Origin: Gammaproteobacteria bacterium
GTDB taxonomy: Bacteria; Pseudomonadota; Gammaproteobacteria; Burkholderiales; Burkholderiaceae_B
DNA length: 64,000 bases
Assembly: GCA_030832095.1 (NCBI GenBank)
Contig: JAURJT010000029.1
Location: forward strand, 28,739 to 92,738
Reading direction: 5' to 3'
The notes beneath the pieces were generated by a model that had not been told where the DNA came from, ran no database searches, and worked only from the letters and a program-made list of their open reading frames with translations. Shown here in pieces: positions 53,583 to 63,700 of the stretch (position 1 is its first letter; the number at the start of each line of letters is the position of its first letter). A program made the position numbers and the translations under genes.

Positions 53583-55267
53583 TGCAACGCCTTGGCGGGC
53601 CAGCGCTTGCCGCTTTGGCGATCCTGGGGTTTCTCGGATTATTTCTGCTTGTGCCCATCGCGATGGTGTTTTTCACTGCCTTTAGCGATGCGCAAGGGCA
53701 TGCCACACTTGGACATTTCGCGGTATTTTTTCAGCAACCGCTGATGCTCGAGTCGTTCTATAACAGCCTCTACGTCGCACTCAGTTCCTCGCTGGCCGCC
53801 GCGCTGATTGCAGTCCCCCTTGCCTATCTCACCGTGCGCTTTCAATTTCGCGGCGCCCTGCTGATTCAAACGCTTGGCGTTCTACCCTTAATCATGCCCC
53901 CCTTCGTGGGCGCGGTTGCCTTACAACTAATCTTCGGTCGCTCGGGCAGTGTGAATTTGTTGCTTGACGACTGGTTTGGTGTAACGATCCCCTTGATGGA
54001 GGGACTAAACGGAGTCATCTTTGTCGAAGCCTTGCACTACTTTCCTTTTATTCTGATGAATCTGACGATATCGCTGCGCAATATCGACGGAGCCATGGAA
54101 GAAGCCGCATTAAATTTGGGTGCCCGTGGCTGGCGCTTGTTTAGCCGAATCATATTTCCACTTGCCTTGCCGGGCTTTGTTGCTGGCGTTGCCCTTGTCT
54201 TTGTCAAAGTGTTTGACGATCTGGGTACGCCCTTGGTGCTAGGAGCAACCAATATGCTGGCACCGCAAGCCTACTTGCGTATGACGCAAGTCGGCACCGA
54301 CGATCCGATGGGCTATGTGATTAGCGTCATGATGATTGTGTTTTCAATCTTTGCGATGTGGTTATCGGCGCGCGTTCTCAAAGGCCGTGATTATTCAACC
54401 TTGCAAAAAGGCGGCAGTGCCTTGCAACAGCGCGCTTTAAGCAAAGGCGAAAGCATCCTGGCCTATGGATGGATTGGTCTGATCATGCTGCTGGTCTTGT
54501 CACCTCACATCGGAGTCTTATTACTTTCGTTTGCCAGCATCTGGAGTTTTGCCCCGCTACCCGATGGCTACACTTTCGCGCACTACGCCACAGTATTCGA
54601 ACAATCACCGGGCATGATTAGCAATACGCTTCTATATTGCGGCTTGGCGGCGGGGATTGATGTGGTGCTAGGCACCGGCATTGCCTATTTAATTCTGCGC
54701 ACGAAAGTCGTTGGACGCCAGTGGCTCGATTGGATGGCCTCGGCTGCGCTGGCGATTCCAGGGTTAGTGCTTGCGATTGGATATCTCAGAACGTTTCGCG
54801 GCGTCTTGGTGCCTGGCACCGACATCTTGTTCACCGCAACTTGGTTTTTGATCATGATCGCCTACGCGATTCGCCGTCTACCCTATGCACTACGTTCTTG
54901 TATGGCCGCCTTGCAACAACTGCATCAATCGCTCGAAGAGGCTGCCGAATCGATGGGGGCAACACGCTTGCGCACGATTCGTCGTGTGGTGATTCCGTTA
55001 ATGGCGGGCGGCATGCTGGCGGGGTTTGTCACAAGTTTCATTACCGCTGCGGTTGAACTGTCTGCCACAATGATGCTAGTGACCAAAGAAAGTCAGGCAC
55101 CTATGAGCTACGGTATCTATTTATATATGCAAAGCACCTCGGGTCGCGGCCCCGGTGCTGCTCTGGGCGTGCTTGCCATCCTTGCAGTTGCCCTTGGCAC
55201 CTTTGCTTCTCACTGGCTGGTCTCGCGCCATCAGCGGCTGACCCAACTTCACCGACGCGAGGCCTAA
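53582..55267 (+). CDS. Fused two-domain ABC permease (FbpB/AfuB-like)
   Basis: The inner-membrane protein of 561 residues has about twelve membrane segments and two permease domains. The EAA loops are EEAALNLGARGWRLFSRII (about residue 175) and EEAAESMGATRLRTIRRVV (about residue 460). This two-in-one permease is typical of ferric-iron, phosphonate and related importers. It overlaps the receptor gene by one base and lies 7 bp before the ATPase gene. Confidence 0.9.
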   Translation: MQRLGGPALAALAILGFLGLFLLVPIAMVFFTAFSDAQGHATLGHFAVFFQQPLMLESFYNSLYVALSSSLAAALIAVPLAYLTVRFQFRGALLIQTLGVLPLIMPPFVGAVALQLIFGRSGSVNLLLDDWFGVTIPLMEGLNGVIFVEALHYFPFILMNLTISLRNIDGAMEEAALNLGARGWRLFSRIIFPLALPGFVAGVALVFVKVFDDLGTPLVLGATNMLAPQAYLRMTQVGTDDPMGYVISVMMIVFSIFAMWLSARVLKGRDYSTLQKGGSALQQRALSKGESILAYGWIGLIMLLVLSPHIGVLLLSFASIWSFAPLPDGYTFAHYATVFEQSPGMISNTLLYCGLAAGIDVVLGTGIAYLILRTKVVGRQWLDWMASAALAIPGLVLAIGYLRTFRGVLVPGTDILFTATWFLIMIAYAIRRLPYALRSCMAALQQLHQSLEEAAESMGATRLRTIRRVVIPLMAGGMLAGFVTSFITAAVELSATMMLVTKESQAPMSYGIYLYMQSTSGRGPGAALGVLAILAVALGTFASHWLVSRHQRLTQLHRREA

Positions 55268-55274
55268 ACGCATC

Positions 55275-56390
55275 ATGAAAAAAGTCAGCGTCGATTGCCG
55301 CAATATCAGCCTGTCTTATGGGGCGACTCAAGTCTTGAAAGACATCAATCTCACCATTGAGCCAGGTGAATTTTTTGCACTGCTCGGGCCCTCGGGCTCT
55401 GGCAAGTCGACCTTACTGCGTTTAATCGCCGGCTTCAATCAACAAAACTCGGGTGAGCTACTGGTTGACGGCATGGACATCAGTCAAGTCCCACCCTGGC
55501 AACGCGACATTGGCATGGTGTTTCAAAACTATGCGCTATGGCCCCACATGACCGTTTGGGATAACGTAGCCTTTGGTCTGGTTGAACGAAAGGTGGCACG
55601 CTCAGAACTCACGCAGCGCGTGCAGGCCGTTTTAGAACTAGTCGGTTTGACCGCGTACGCCAAGCGCTATCCCGGACAACTATCCGGCGGGCAACAACAA
55701 CGCGTGGCGCTTGCCCGCACCATCGTCATCGAACCAAAAGTACTTTTGCTTGATGAACCTCTTTCTAATTTGGATAAAAATCTACGCGTGCAAATGCGCC
55801 AAGAGTTGTTGTCTTTGCAACGCAGGCTAGGCATCACGACAATTTTTGTCACGCACGATCAAGAAGAGGCAATGACCACCGCAGATCGCATGGCTGTTTT
55901 ACATCAAGGTGTGGTGCAACAGGTTGGCAGCCCAGCTGAGCTCTTTGATTCGCCTGCCAATCGTTTTGTGGCAGAATTTGTCGGCACGATGAATCGGCTA
56001 CCTGCAACTGTACGCGACATACTGGATAAGACTCTTGTCCTCGCACTTGAAGATGGCATGCAATGCGCCGTCTCTAAAAGCGCTGTTGCCTCGGATGTAC
56101 TGAGCACGTTACGCATTGGCCTGGCTGTCTCGGTCTGCACAAGGCCGCATCAACTATCTTTAAAGCCAACCTTGACTGAGCAAACCATGACTCGATCCGC
56201 AGGGCTCACCTTAACAGGGTCGATCCTTTCAAAAGAATTTATGGGTCAGCAAACGCGGTATGTTGTCAGTACCGGCTTGCAATCACTCATGATCGATCAA
56301 GTCAATCAAGTGGGAGACCCCACGCATGCAATCGGTGCGCAAGTCTTGATCGATATCCCCACTTCAAACATTAAAATTCTGGATACATAG
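55275..56390 (+). CDS. ABC transporter ATPase (FbpC/PotA-like)
   Basis: The 371-residue ATPase has Walker A GPSGSGKST (about residues 37-45), signature [15 protein letters not shown], Walker B VLLLDEPLSNLD and the switch His in FVTHDQEEA. A C-terminal TOBE-type domain begins at about 240 and may sense substrate. It completes the importer with the two preceding genes. Iron, polyamine, thiamine or an organic acid are possible substrates; nothing in the sequence settles this. Confidence 0.9.
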   Translation: MKKVSVDCRNISLSYGATQVLKDINLTIEPGEFFALLGPSGSGKSTLLRLIAGFNQQNSGELLVDGMDISQVPPWQRDIGMVFQNYALWPHMTVWDNVAFGLVERKVARSELTQRVQAVLELVGLTAYAKRYPGQLSGGQQQRVALARTIVIEPKVLLLDEPLSNLDKNLRVQMRQELLSLQRRLGITTIFVTHDQEEAMTTADRMAVLHQGVVQQVGSPAELFDSPANRFVAEFVGTMNRLPATVRDILDKTLVLALEDGMQCAVSKSAVASDVLSTLRIGLAVSVCTRPHQLSLKPTLTEQTMTRSAGLTLTGSILSKEFMGQQTRYVVSTGLQSLMIDQVNQVGDPTHAIGAQVLIDIPTSNIKILDT

Positions 56391-56391
56391 C

Positions 56392-57042
56392 ATGACCGAA
56401 ATTTGGGTAGTGAGACATGGCGAGACGCCCTGGAATGTTGTACGCCGTGTGCAAGGCTGGGAAGATATCCCCTTAAACGAAAAAGGCGTCGAACAGGCAC
56501 AAGCCTTGGGCAAGCACCTTGCAACACTCAGGGCAACGGGTGATGGCGTTGACGCCATCTATACCAGCGACCTCAAGCGCGCGCACCATACCGCTAGCAT
56601 CTTGGCCGACTCATTAGGCTTGCCTCTCAATATCGAACCCGGTGTACGCGAGCGTCACTTTGGCGTACTGCAAGGGTTGATCTATGGCGAGATGGATCAA
56701 CACGCGCCTGAGGCTGCAAAAGTTTGGCGCAGTCGTGATCCAGATGCTGAACTGCCCGGTGGTGAATCGTTAGGATTTTTTCATCGACGCGTCGTGCAAG
56801 CGATTGATGACATCGCAGCAAAACATCTTGGTCAACGTGTGATGGTAGTCAGTCACGGTGGTGCCATGGATATCATTTGGCGCCATGCCACCCAAGTCAG
56901 TCTGCGCGTGCCGCGCGAAGCGCCGTTATTGAACGCTAGCTTGAATCGCTTAAGCGTTTCAAAAGACGGTTGGAAGCTTATCAATTGGGGCGATGTACGT
57001 CACCTAGAACGCGGCGCGAGTGATGACATTACGTCGTCTTGA
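56392..57042 (+). CDS. Histidine phosphatase family protein
   Basis: The 216-residue enzyme has the phosphohistidine motif VVRHGETPWN near residue 7, a second catalytic Arg in TSDLKRAHHTA, Glu in GVRERHFGVLQG and the second His in VVSHGGAMDII. These enzymes remove phosphate from small molecules such as phosphosugars, alpha-ribazole phosphate or phosphoserine. The start lies one base after the stop of the ABC ATPase gene, so it is in the same operon. The substrate is unknown. Confidence 0.88.
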   Translation: MTEIWVVRHGETPWNVVRRVQGWEDIPLNEKGVEQAQALGKHLATLRATGDGVDAIYTSDLKRAHHTASILADSLGLPLNIEPGVRERHFGVLQGLIYGEMDQHAPEAAKVWRSRDPDAELPGGESLGFFHRRVVQAIDDIAAKHLGQRVMVVSHGGAMDIIWRHATQVSLRVPREAPLLNASLNRLSVSKDGWKLINWGDVRHLERGASDDITSS

Positions 57043-57201
57043 TATTGCCGTGCTCAACACGCGTGTTTGATTCACTCGGCATGAGTGGCATCTTTTAGTG
57101 GTAACTGTAAGTGCGTGACACTCTTGTCTCATTCTCTTTGAATCGCGATTAAACGCATGATAAAAATCTTGGCTGAATGAAAATTTTGCTAAAGGTTCGT
57201 C

Positions 57202-57636
57202 ATGACATTCGAGCATCTAGGGTGGCTAATCGTTAACATTTTGTTACCATTTTTCTTACCCATACTCGGTCTGTTGTCGTTTAAAATCTTGCCACTTCCT
57301 TCTGCAATTGAGGTTAGATTTATCGCGTTAATAAAAGATGGGCAGTGGTGCTGGACTGCCATTGCGTTGAGCGTATCAACGGTGTTTGAATACTTAAACA
57401 CACAGCGCCTCAGCTCCTCATCTTTTTCTCGCGATAGTTTATTTTTATTTTTACTTGGTTTGACAACGTTTTTATCAGTCGGTTTGGCCGCTGGGGGTGC
57501 CGTGTTCAACACCCCCTACCTAGCAAAACCATACTCTCTCAAACAGTGGCTCAGCCACTACAAAACCTTGGTCACTTCGATCGGCATCAGTTTCTTAACC
57601 GCCATATTGGCATGCATTCTGCATTTTGTTACTTAA
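57202..57636 (+). CDS. Four-helix membrane protein of unknown function
   Basis: The 144-residue protein is unrecognised. Four hydrophobic segments cover about residues 5-27, 42-65, 79-102 and 122-143; the Ser-rich loop between helices 2 and 3 (LSSSSFSRDS) is probably cytoplasmic. It has no catalytic motif. Its codon choice (many TTA, TTT, ATT) is more A/T-rich than its neighbours and suggests a foreign or fast-evolving origin. It is followed 22 bp later by a 41-codon membrane gene, making a possible two-component membrane unit. A 159-bp gap separates it from the phosphatase gene upstream. Confidence 0.7.
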   Translation: MTFEHLGWLIVNILLPFFLPILGLLSFKILPLPSAIEVRFIALIKDGQWCWTAIALSVSTVFEYLNTQRLSSSSFSRDSLFLFLLGLTTFLSVGLAAGGAVFNTPYLAKPYSLKQWLSHYKTLVTSIGISFLTAILACILHFVT

Positions 57637-57658
57637 GTTTTTTATCAGAGGGATTTCT

Positions 57659-57784
57659 ATGTTGAAGTACATCACATACCGATTCAGTGACGCAGAAAAA
57701 GCAAGAACAACAATGTGCGTCGTTTCGCTCACCTACTGCGCTTTCGCTTTTTTGAGCCTTATCGTTATCATGATATTTACATGA
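57659..57784 (+). CDS. 41-residue single-span membrane protein
   Basis: The ATG at 57659 is preceded by AGAGGG with 6-base spacing and runs 41 codons to a TGA. Residues 1-18 are polar and basic (MLKYITYRFSDAEKART); residues 19-41 form one hydrophobic helix rich in Val, Phe, Leu and Ile. Position 22 bp after the four-helix membrane gene and the strong ribosome site argue for a real small protein. No known family is recognised. Confidence 0.55.
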   Translation: MLKYITYRFSDAEKARTTMCVVSLTYCAFAFLSLIVIMIFT

Positions 57785-57811
57785 CTCTCGTGGCAAATTG
57801 GCTACTGATAA

Positions 57812-58570
57812 TCAGCCTGCTCGCCTAGGTTTGCGCGGCCCATTCACAGCCAGTCTGTCGTAAAACCAATTCGGTAGCAGGCGCATCAGCTTACCCACCA
57901 CCCCCATCTGCCACGGGATCACAACGTAAGATTTTTTTTGTTGTATCGCCTTGAGCGCCTTCACTGCAAACACCTGAGCATCCATCAAGAACGGCATATG
58001 ATAAGGATTCTTTGCAGTCATCTCTGTACGAATAAAGCCAGGCGCAATCGTCACGACTCCAACATTGTGCGGCTTGAGCTCTAAGCGCAAGCTTTCGCAA
58101 TAGGTGGTCACGGCCGACTTTGAAGCGCTGTAAGCCCCAGCACCCGGCAAGCCCCTGACACCTGCGACACTCGCAATCCCCACAAGCGTACCGGCTTGAC
58201 GCTTGATCATTTGCGACACAAAGGGCTCAAACGTCGAAACAGTGGCCATCACGTTAGTTTCAAAGATCGCTTTGAAGACACCGAAATCATCGGCTTCTTC
58301 AGTCAGCGTGCCTGCGCTGATACCCGCACAGGCGATCACCACATCCACCTCACCCACTTGTTCGATAAAGTTATGTGCAGCGGCGTGAAGTTCGTCGCGA
58401 TCTTGCACATCGACCACATACAAGTAGTGGCGACCCGGCAAACTCGAACCGAGTTCATGCAAACGATCGCGCCGGCGCGCCAGTAAGCCAAGTGTATGGC
58501 CTTGCGCTGCATATTGCTGGGCGAGCGCCGCGCCTAAGCCGCTGCTCGCACCCGTAATAAAGACCGCCAC
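57812..58570 (-). CDS. Short-chain dehydrogenase/reductase
   Basis: The 252-residue classical SDR has TGASSGLGAALA at the N-terminus (nucleotide loop), ACAGISAGTL (structural NAG-like motif), GIASVAGVRGLPGAGAYSASKSA with the Ser-Tyr-Lys triad, and PGFIRTEM. The start is a GTG immediately after the TAA of the preceding Bug gene, with AAAGG upstream. A C-terminal basic stretch with a hydrophobic WFYDRLAV segment is typical of SDRs acting near membranes. The substrate is unknown. It is last in the carB-CoA transferase-Bug-SDR unit. Confidence 0.88.
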   Translation of the reverse strand: MAVFITGASSGLGAALAQQYAAQGHTLGLLARRRDRLHELGSSLPGRHYLYVVDVQDRDELHAAAHNFIEQVGEVDVVIACAGISAGTLTEEADDFGVFKAIFETNVMATVSTFEPFVSQMIKRQAGTLVGIASVAGVRGLPGAGAYSASKSAVTTYCESLRLELKPHNVGVVTIAPGFIRTEMTAKNPYHMPFLMDAQVFAVKALKAIQQKKSYVVIPWQMGVVGKLMRLLPNWFYDRLAVNGPRKPRRAG

Positions 58571-59557
58571 TTAATTGGCCTTTGCACCTGAAGCGCGGAC
58601 AATTTTCTCCCACTTGGCGAGCTCAGTTTCGTTGTACTTGGCAAACTCGGCTGAGCTTGACCCCACCGGTTCAGCGCCCATGCCGGCATACTGGTCTTGC
58701 ACCGATTGCAACTTTAGGGCTTGACTCGCCGCTTGGGATAACTGATTGACGATCGCCATTGGCGTGCCCTTGGGAGCCCAGTATCCGTACCACGTTGCGA
58801 TATCAAAACCCGCGTACCCTGACTCGGCAACGGTAGGGAGTTCAGGTAGCGCTTGCGCACGCTTAAGCGTCGTCACAGCGATCGCTCGCAACTTACCTGC
58901 TTTGATGAATGGCATAGCAGAAGGCATTGAGTCAAACATCAGCTGTACTTGCCCGCCCACCAAATCAGCTAAGGCGGGTGAACTACCTTTGTAAGGGATG
59001 TGCTGCATCTCAATACCTGCCGCGACCTTGAACGATTCGCCTGCCAGGTGTTGCGCCGAGGCATTACCCGATGACGCAAAATTAAGTTTGCCCGGATTTT
59101 TTTTGCCGTACTCAACTAAGTCTTTAAGCGAATGCACGGGCAAGCTATTGGGCACCACCAGCACCAAAGGCACAGCAGCCAATTGCGTGATTGGCACAAA
59201 ATCTTTCAATGCATCAAATCGCATGTCTGGATACAAATGCGGATTGATCACGTGCAACGACGCATTTGCTAAAAAGGTGTAACCATCAGGTTCAGCGCGC
59301 GCCACCAACTCAGCACCGATCATGCCGCTTGCGCCCGGCTTGTTATCAACAATGATCGACTGGCCTAGTATTTTGCTCATTTCGGCAGCGACTACACGGG
59401 CCGTCAAATCCGTTGGGCCACCAGGTGGGTATGGCACGACCATACGAATTGCTTTGTTTGGATAAGTATTGGCTTGCGCGAACGCGACTGGTGCGCCGGC
59501 GATACTAGCGATACTAGCGACACAAAGTAGTCGCAAGACAAACTTTAAACTGAACAT
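58571..59557 (-). CDS. Bug-family (TctC-like) periplasmic receptor
   Basis: The 328-residue receptor has a signal peptide ending AFAQA (about residue 29) and the family loops YPNKAIRMVVPYPPGGPTDLTARVV and DNKPGASGMIGAELVARAEPDGYTF. It is the second Bug protein in the window. The ATG at 59557 is preferred over a TTG six codons upstream. It lies between a CoA-transferase and an SDR gene, suggesting capture of a carboxylate that the CoA-transferase activates. The ligand is unknown. Confidence 0.9.
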   Translation of the reverse strand: MFSLKFVLRLLCVASIASIAGAPVAFAQANTYPNKAIRMVVPYPPGGPTDLTARVVAAEMSKILGQSIIVDNKPGASGMIGAELVARAEPDGYTFLANASLHVINPHLYPDMRFDALKDFVPITQLAAVPLVLVVPNSLPVHSLKDLVEYGKKNPGKLNFASSGNASAQHLAGESFKVAAGIEMQHIPYKGSSPALADLVGGQVQLMFDSMPSAMPFIKAGKLRAIAVTTLKRAQALPELPTVAESGYAGFDIATWYGYWAPKGTPMAIVNQLSQAASQALKLQSVQDQYAGMGAEPVGSSSAEFAKYNETELAKWEKIVRASGAKAN

Positions 59558-59586
59558 AGAGACGCTGCTTTTCAAATGGTTGATGG

Positions 59587-60777
59587 TTAAGAAGCTAGCG
59601 CCGGTGCCTGAGTCACGACACCCGCTTTAAGCAGTTGTTGAATCGACTCGGCACTTAGGCCGGCCTCAGTCAGCGCTTGAATTGAGTGTTCACCAATACG
59701 CGGGGCGCTGGACACCGGGCGATGCAGCGGATGCGAGGGCAGACCAATATAGGGCAGCTTGCCAACCCCTGCCTGCTCGAGTTGTTGCGCCAAGTTTAAG
59801 TGCAAGGCCTGGGGGTGCTCAAGCACCTCAGTGTAATTGCGCACTTGTGCATGCAACACATCATGTTTTTGTAGCAAGGCCACCCAATGCGCGGTCGTGT
59901 TTTGTTTGAGGATTTGAGCCATGTCGGCATGCAAGATTGCACGATTTTCAAAACGAATCGCGTTTTCAAGATAGCGAGGATCGGTGATCCACTCTTCGCG
60001 GCTGAGTGCCTTACAAACACGATGAAAATGCTCGGTATTCACGGTGACAACAGAGACTGTACCGTCTGAGGTTGCAAAGACCGCATTGGGCGCACTCACT
60101 GCGCCAAAGGGTCGCTTGCCAGCGATTGCCTGCTCGATAAAACAAGCCCCCTGAAACGCCGCACAGGCCTCAAACAGGCTCACTTGCACGTGCGTACCCA
60201 ACTTATGCGCCAGACGCTGATACAGCGCTGTTGCAGCGCCCTGCGAGGCATACAAGCCTGTCATCACGTCGGCGGCCAACAGCCCGACACGTCTGGGCGT
60301 GCCATGCTCATCTTGATTTGAGAACATTAAGCCACTGTCAGCTTGCATCACAGAATCGGTTGCGGGTGCATCGGCATACGGGCCCGTTTGCCCATAGCCA
60401 CTGACCGATACATAAACCAGCTCAGGTTTGATTTTTGACAGTGCTGAATAGCCAACGCCTAAACGATCTGCAACACCTGGTCGAAAATTTTGCACGATGA
60501 CATCGGCTTGCATGGCGAGGTCAAACAGAATCTTTTTACCTGCCTCGGTGCGCGCATCTAGCGCCAACGCTTGCTTACCCGCATTGAACTGGATCGCCAG
60601 TGCACTCAAATCACCCTTGGCGACACCAACAAAACGAATCCAGTCGCCTGCGGGGGGCTCGACCTTTAAGACGTGAGCGCCCTGCTGCCAGAGTATGTGG
60701 GCACAATAAGGGCCAGCGATGCCCTGGCTGATGTCGAGTACTCGCAGGCCAGAATAAGGGAGCGGATTTGGTGTCAT
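59587..60777 (-). CDS. CaiB/BaiF class III CoA-transferase
   Basis: The 396-residue enzyme has [20 protein letters not shown] at the N-terminus, [37 protein letters not shown] and the catalytic Asp in [14 protein letters not shown] near residue 143. Class III enzymes move CoA between carboxylates such as succinyl-CoA and another acid. The start overlaps the carB stop by 4 bp (ATGA), implying translational coupling to an unrelated biosynthetic gene. The family includes succinyl-CoA:glutarate CoA-transferase, which would suit a glutarate branch of nicotinate breakdown, but this is speculative. Confidence 0.88.
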   Translation of the reverse strand: MTPNPLPYSGLRVLDISQGIAGPYCAHILWQQGAHVLKVEPPAGDWIRFVGVAKGDLSALAIQFNAGKQALALDARTEAGKKILFDLAMQADVIVQNFRPGVADRLGVGYSALSKIKPELVYVSVSGYGQTGPYADAPATDSVMQADSGLMFSNQDEHGTPRRVGLLAADVMTGLYASQGAATALYQRLAHKLGTHVQVSLFEACAAFQGACFIEQAIAGKRPFGAVSAPNAVFATSDGTVSVVTVNTEHFHRVCKALSREEWITDPRYLENAIRFENRAILHADMAQILKQNTTAHWVALLQKHDVLHAQVRNYTEVLEHPQALHLNLAQQLEQAGVGKLPYIGLPSHPLHRPVSSAPRIGEHSIQALTEAGLSAESIQQLLKAGVVTQAPALAS

Positions 60778-63700
60778 AGCGCCAACGACTGATGTAGTTC
60801 TTGCAACGAATACACCTTAATCCCAAGCCCTTCGCGCAAATACTGCATGCCTTCAACAGCGGCACGTGCGCCTGCGATGGTCGTGTAGTAGGTGACCCTG
60901 GCTGCCAAGGCTTGTGTGCGAATCGCACGCGAATCAGTGATGGCGTTGCGGCGCTCTTCGACAGTGTTGATCACCAGCGAAACTTCGCCGTTTTTGAGCA
61001 TATCCACGATATGCGGACGGCCCTCGGCGACTTTATTCACCACCATGACGGGTATACCAGCTTCTTTGATCGCAGCAGCCGTACCGCGCGTTGCCACCAC
61101 CTTAAAGCCCAAACCATGCAAGCCGCGCGCGACTTCAACCGCTTTAGGCTTATCTTGATTTTTGACGCTGATGAACACTGTGCCAGATTCAGGCAAATTC
61201 ACGCTAGCAGCCATTTGCGACTTCACAAAGGCTTCGCCAAAGGTCACACCCACGCCCATGACTTCGCCGGTTGACTTCATCTCAGGGCCAAGAATGGTGT
61301 CGACGCCTGGAAACTTCACAAACGGAAACACAGCCTCTTTGACTGAAAAGTAATGGGGCACAACCTCTTTGGTGATGCCTTGCGCAGCCAAGCTTTTGCC
61401 AGCCATTGCACGTGCGGCAATTTTTGCCAACTGAAGGCCTGTCGCTTTAGACACAAATGGCACAGTACGCGACGCACGAGGATTGACCTCAAGTACGTAG
61501 ACGTCACCTTTTTGCACGGCAAACTGCACGTTCATCAGACCTGACACATTTAATGCACGTGCCATCAGCGCGGTTTGGCGTTTGATTTCGGTGGTCATTT
61601 CGGTTGACAACGAAAACGGTGGCAAGCTGCAAGCCGAGTCGCCCGAATGCACACCCGCTTGCTCGATGTGTTCCATCACACCACCAATAAACACCTGTTG
61701 CCCATCGCACAAGCAATCGACATCAATCTCAATGGCGTCATTCAAAAAGCGATCGAGCAACACTGGCGAATCATTGCTAACTTTCACAGCCTCGCGCATG
61801 TAGCGTTCGAGGTCACCTTGCTCATGTACGATTTCCATGGCCCGGCCACCCAGCACATAACTTGGGCGCACCACCAGGGGATAACCGATTTCTTGAGCGT
61901 GCGCCAAGGCCTCACTTTCAGTACGCGCAGTGCGGTTAGGCGGTTGGCGAAGATTGAGCTTGGTTAATAACTTTTGAAAGCGCTCCCGGTCTTCAGCCAC
62001 GTCGATTGACTCGGGGCTTGTGCCAATGATCGGCACGCCGTTGGCTTCAAGCGCACGTGCAAGCTTGAGCGGCGTTTGACCACCATACTGCACAATCACA
62101 CCCACAGGCTTTTCAATATGTACGATTTCAAGTACATCTTCGAGAGTGACTGGCTCAAAGTACAAGCGATCTGAGGTGTCGTAATCGGTTGAAACGGTTT
62201 CAGGATTGCAATTGATCATGATGGTTTCAAAGCCATCTTCGCTTAACGCCAACGCAGCGTGCACGCAGCAATAATCAAACTCAATCCCTTGGCCGATGCG
62301 GTTAGGCCCCCCGCCCAGCACAATAATCTTTTTACGATCAGTGGGTTTAGCTTCGCACTCTTGCTCGTAGGTTGAATACAAATAAGCCGTATTGGTCGCA
62401 AACTCTGCCGCGCAGGTATCCACTCTTTTAAACACTGGGCGCACATTCAGTTGTTGGCGCAGCTTGCGCACCTCGCCTTCAACAGTATCCAATAAAAAGG
62501 CTAAGCGACGGTCAGAGAAACCGCGGCGCTTCAATTGCCAGAGCGTTTCGTAATCGAGGTCAGCGAGGGTACGTTGCTCAAGCGCCAACTCAATATCAAC
62601 AATTTCTTTAATCTGCGCCAAAAACCAAGGATCAATCTTGGTGAGTTGATGCACTTCATCCATCGTGAAACCTTGAGCAAAGGCATCGCCCACGTACCAG
62701 ATCCGCTCAGGGCCAGGTTCGCCCAATTCGATTTGAATTTTTTCGCGATCGGTGGTTTTTTGATTCAGGCCATCTACACCGACTTCTAAACCGCGTAGAG
62801 CTTTTTGAAACGACTCTTGAAAGGTGCGGCCAATGGCCATGACTTCGCCGACCGACTTCATTTGTGTCGTCAAGCGTGCGTCTGCTGTCGGAAATTTTTC
62901 GAAGGCAAAACGTGGCACCTTGGTGACGACGTAATCGATGGTTGGTTCAAACGAGGCAGGCGTTGCTCCACCCGTGATCTCATTTTTAAGTTCGTCTAAG
63001 GTGTACCCCACGGCCAAGCGTGCGGCAACCTTCGCGATCGGAAAGCCAGTGGCTTTTGATGCCAAGGCAGATGAGCGCGACACACGCGGATTCATCTCAA
63101 TGACAATCATCCGACCATTGAGCGGATTGACGGCGAACTGCACGTTTGAACCACCAGTATCGACGCCGATCTCGCGTAAGACCGCGATCGAAGCGTTACG
63201 CATGATTTGATATTCTTTATCAGTCAGCGTTTGAGCCGGCGCCACCGTGATCGAGTCACCGGTATGCACACCCATTGGATCTAAGTTTTCGATCGAACAA
63301 ACGATAATGCAGTTGTCGGCGCTATCGCGCACGACTTCCATTTCAAATTCTTTCCAGCCTAGCAATGACTCTTCGATTAAGAGCTCGCTAGTCGGCGAGG
63401 CTTCAAGGCCGCGACGACAAATCGTTTCAAACTCTTCAGCGTTATACGCGATACCGCCGCCGCTACCACCGAGCGTAAAGCTGGGGCGAATCACCGCCGG
63501 AAACCCTGAGGTGCCGAGTTCAATGCCGATGCGACGTTGTACTTCCCAGGCCTCTTCGAGCGAGTGCGCAACACCCGACTTGGCAGACTCAAGACCGATC
63601 GCAGTCATAGCGACTTTAAATTTTTGACGGTCTTCGGCTTTTTCGATCGCGTGCGCGTTAGCGCCGATCAACTCAACGTTGTACTTTTTAAGGACGCCAT

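Noticed and set aside
57056..57067. 12-bp palindrome AACACGCGTGTT after the phosphatase gene
   Set aside because: A single short palindrome with no U-run and no promoter context; may be chance.
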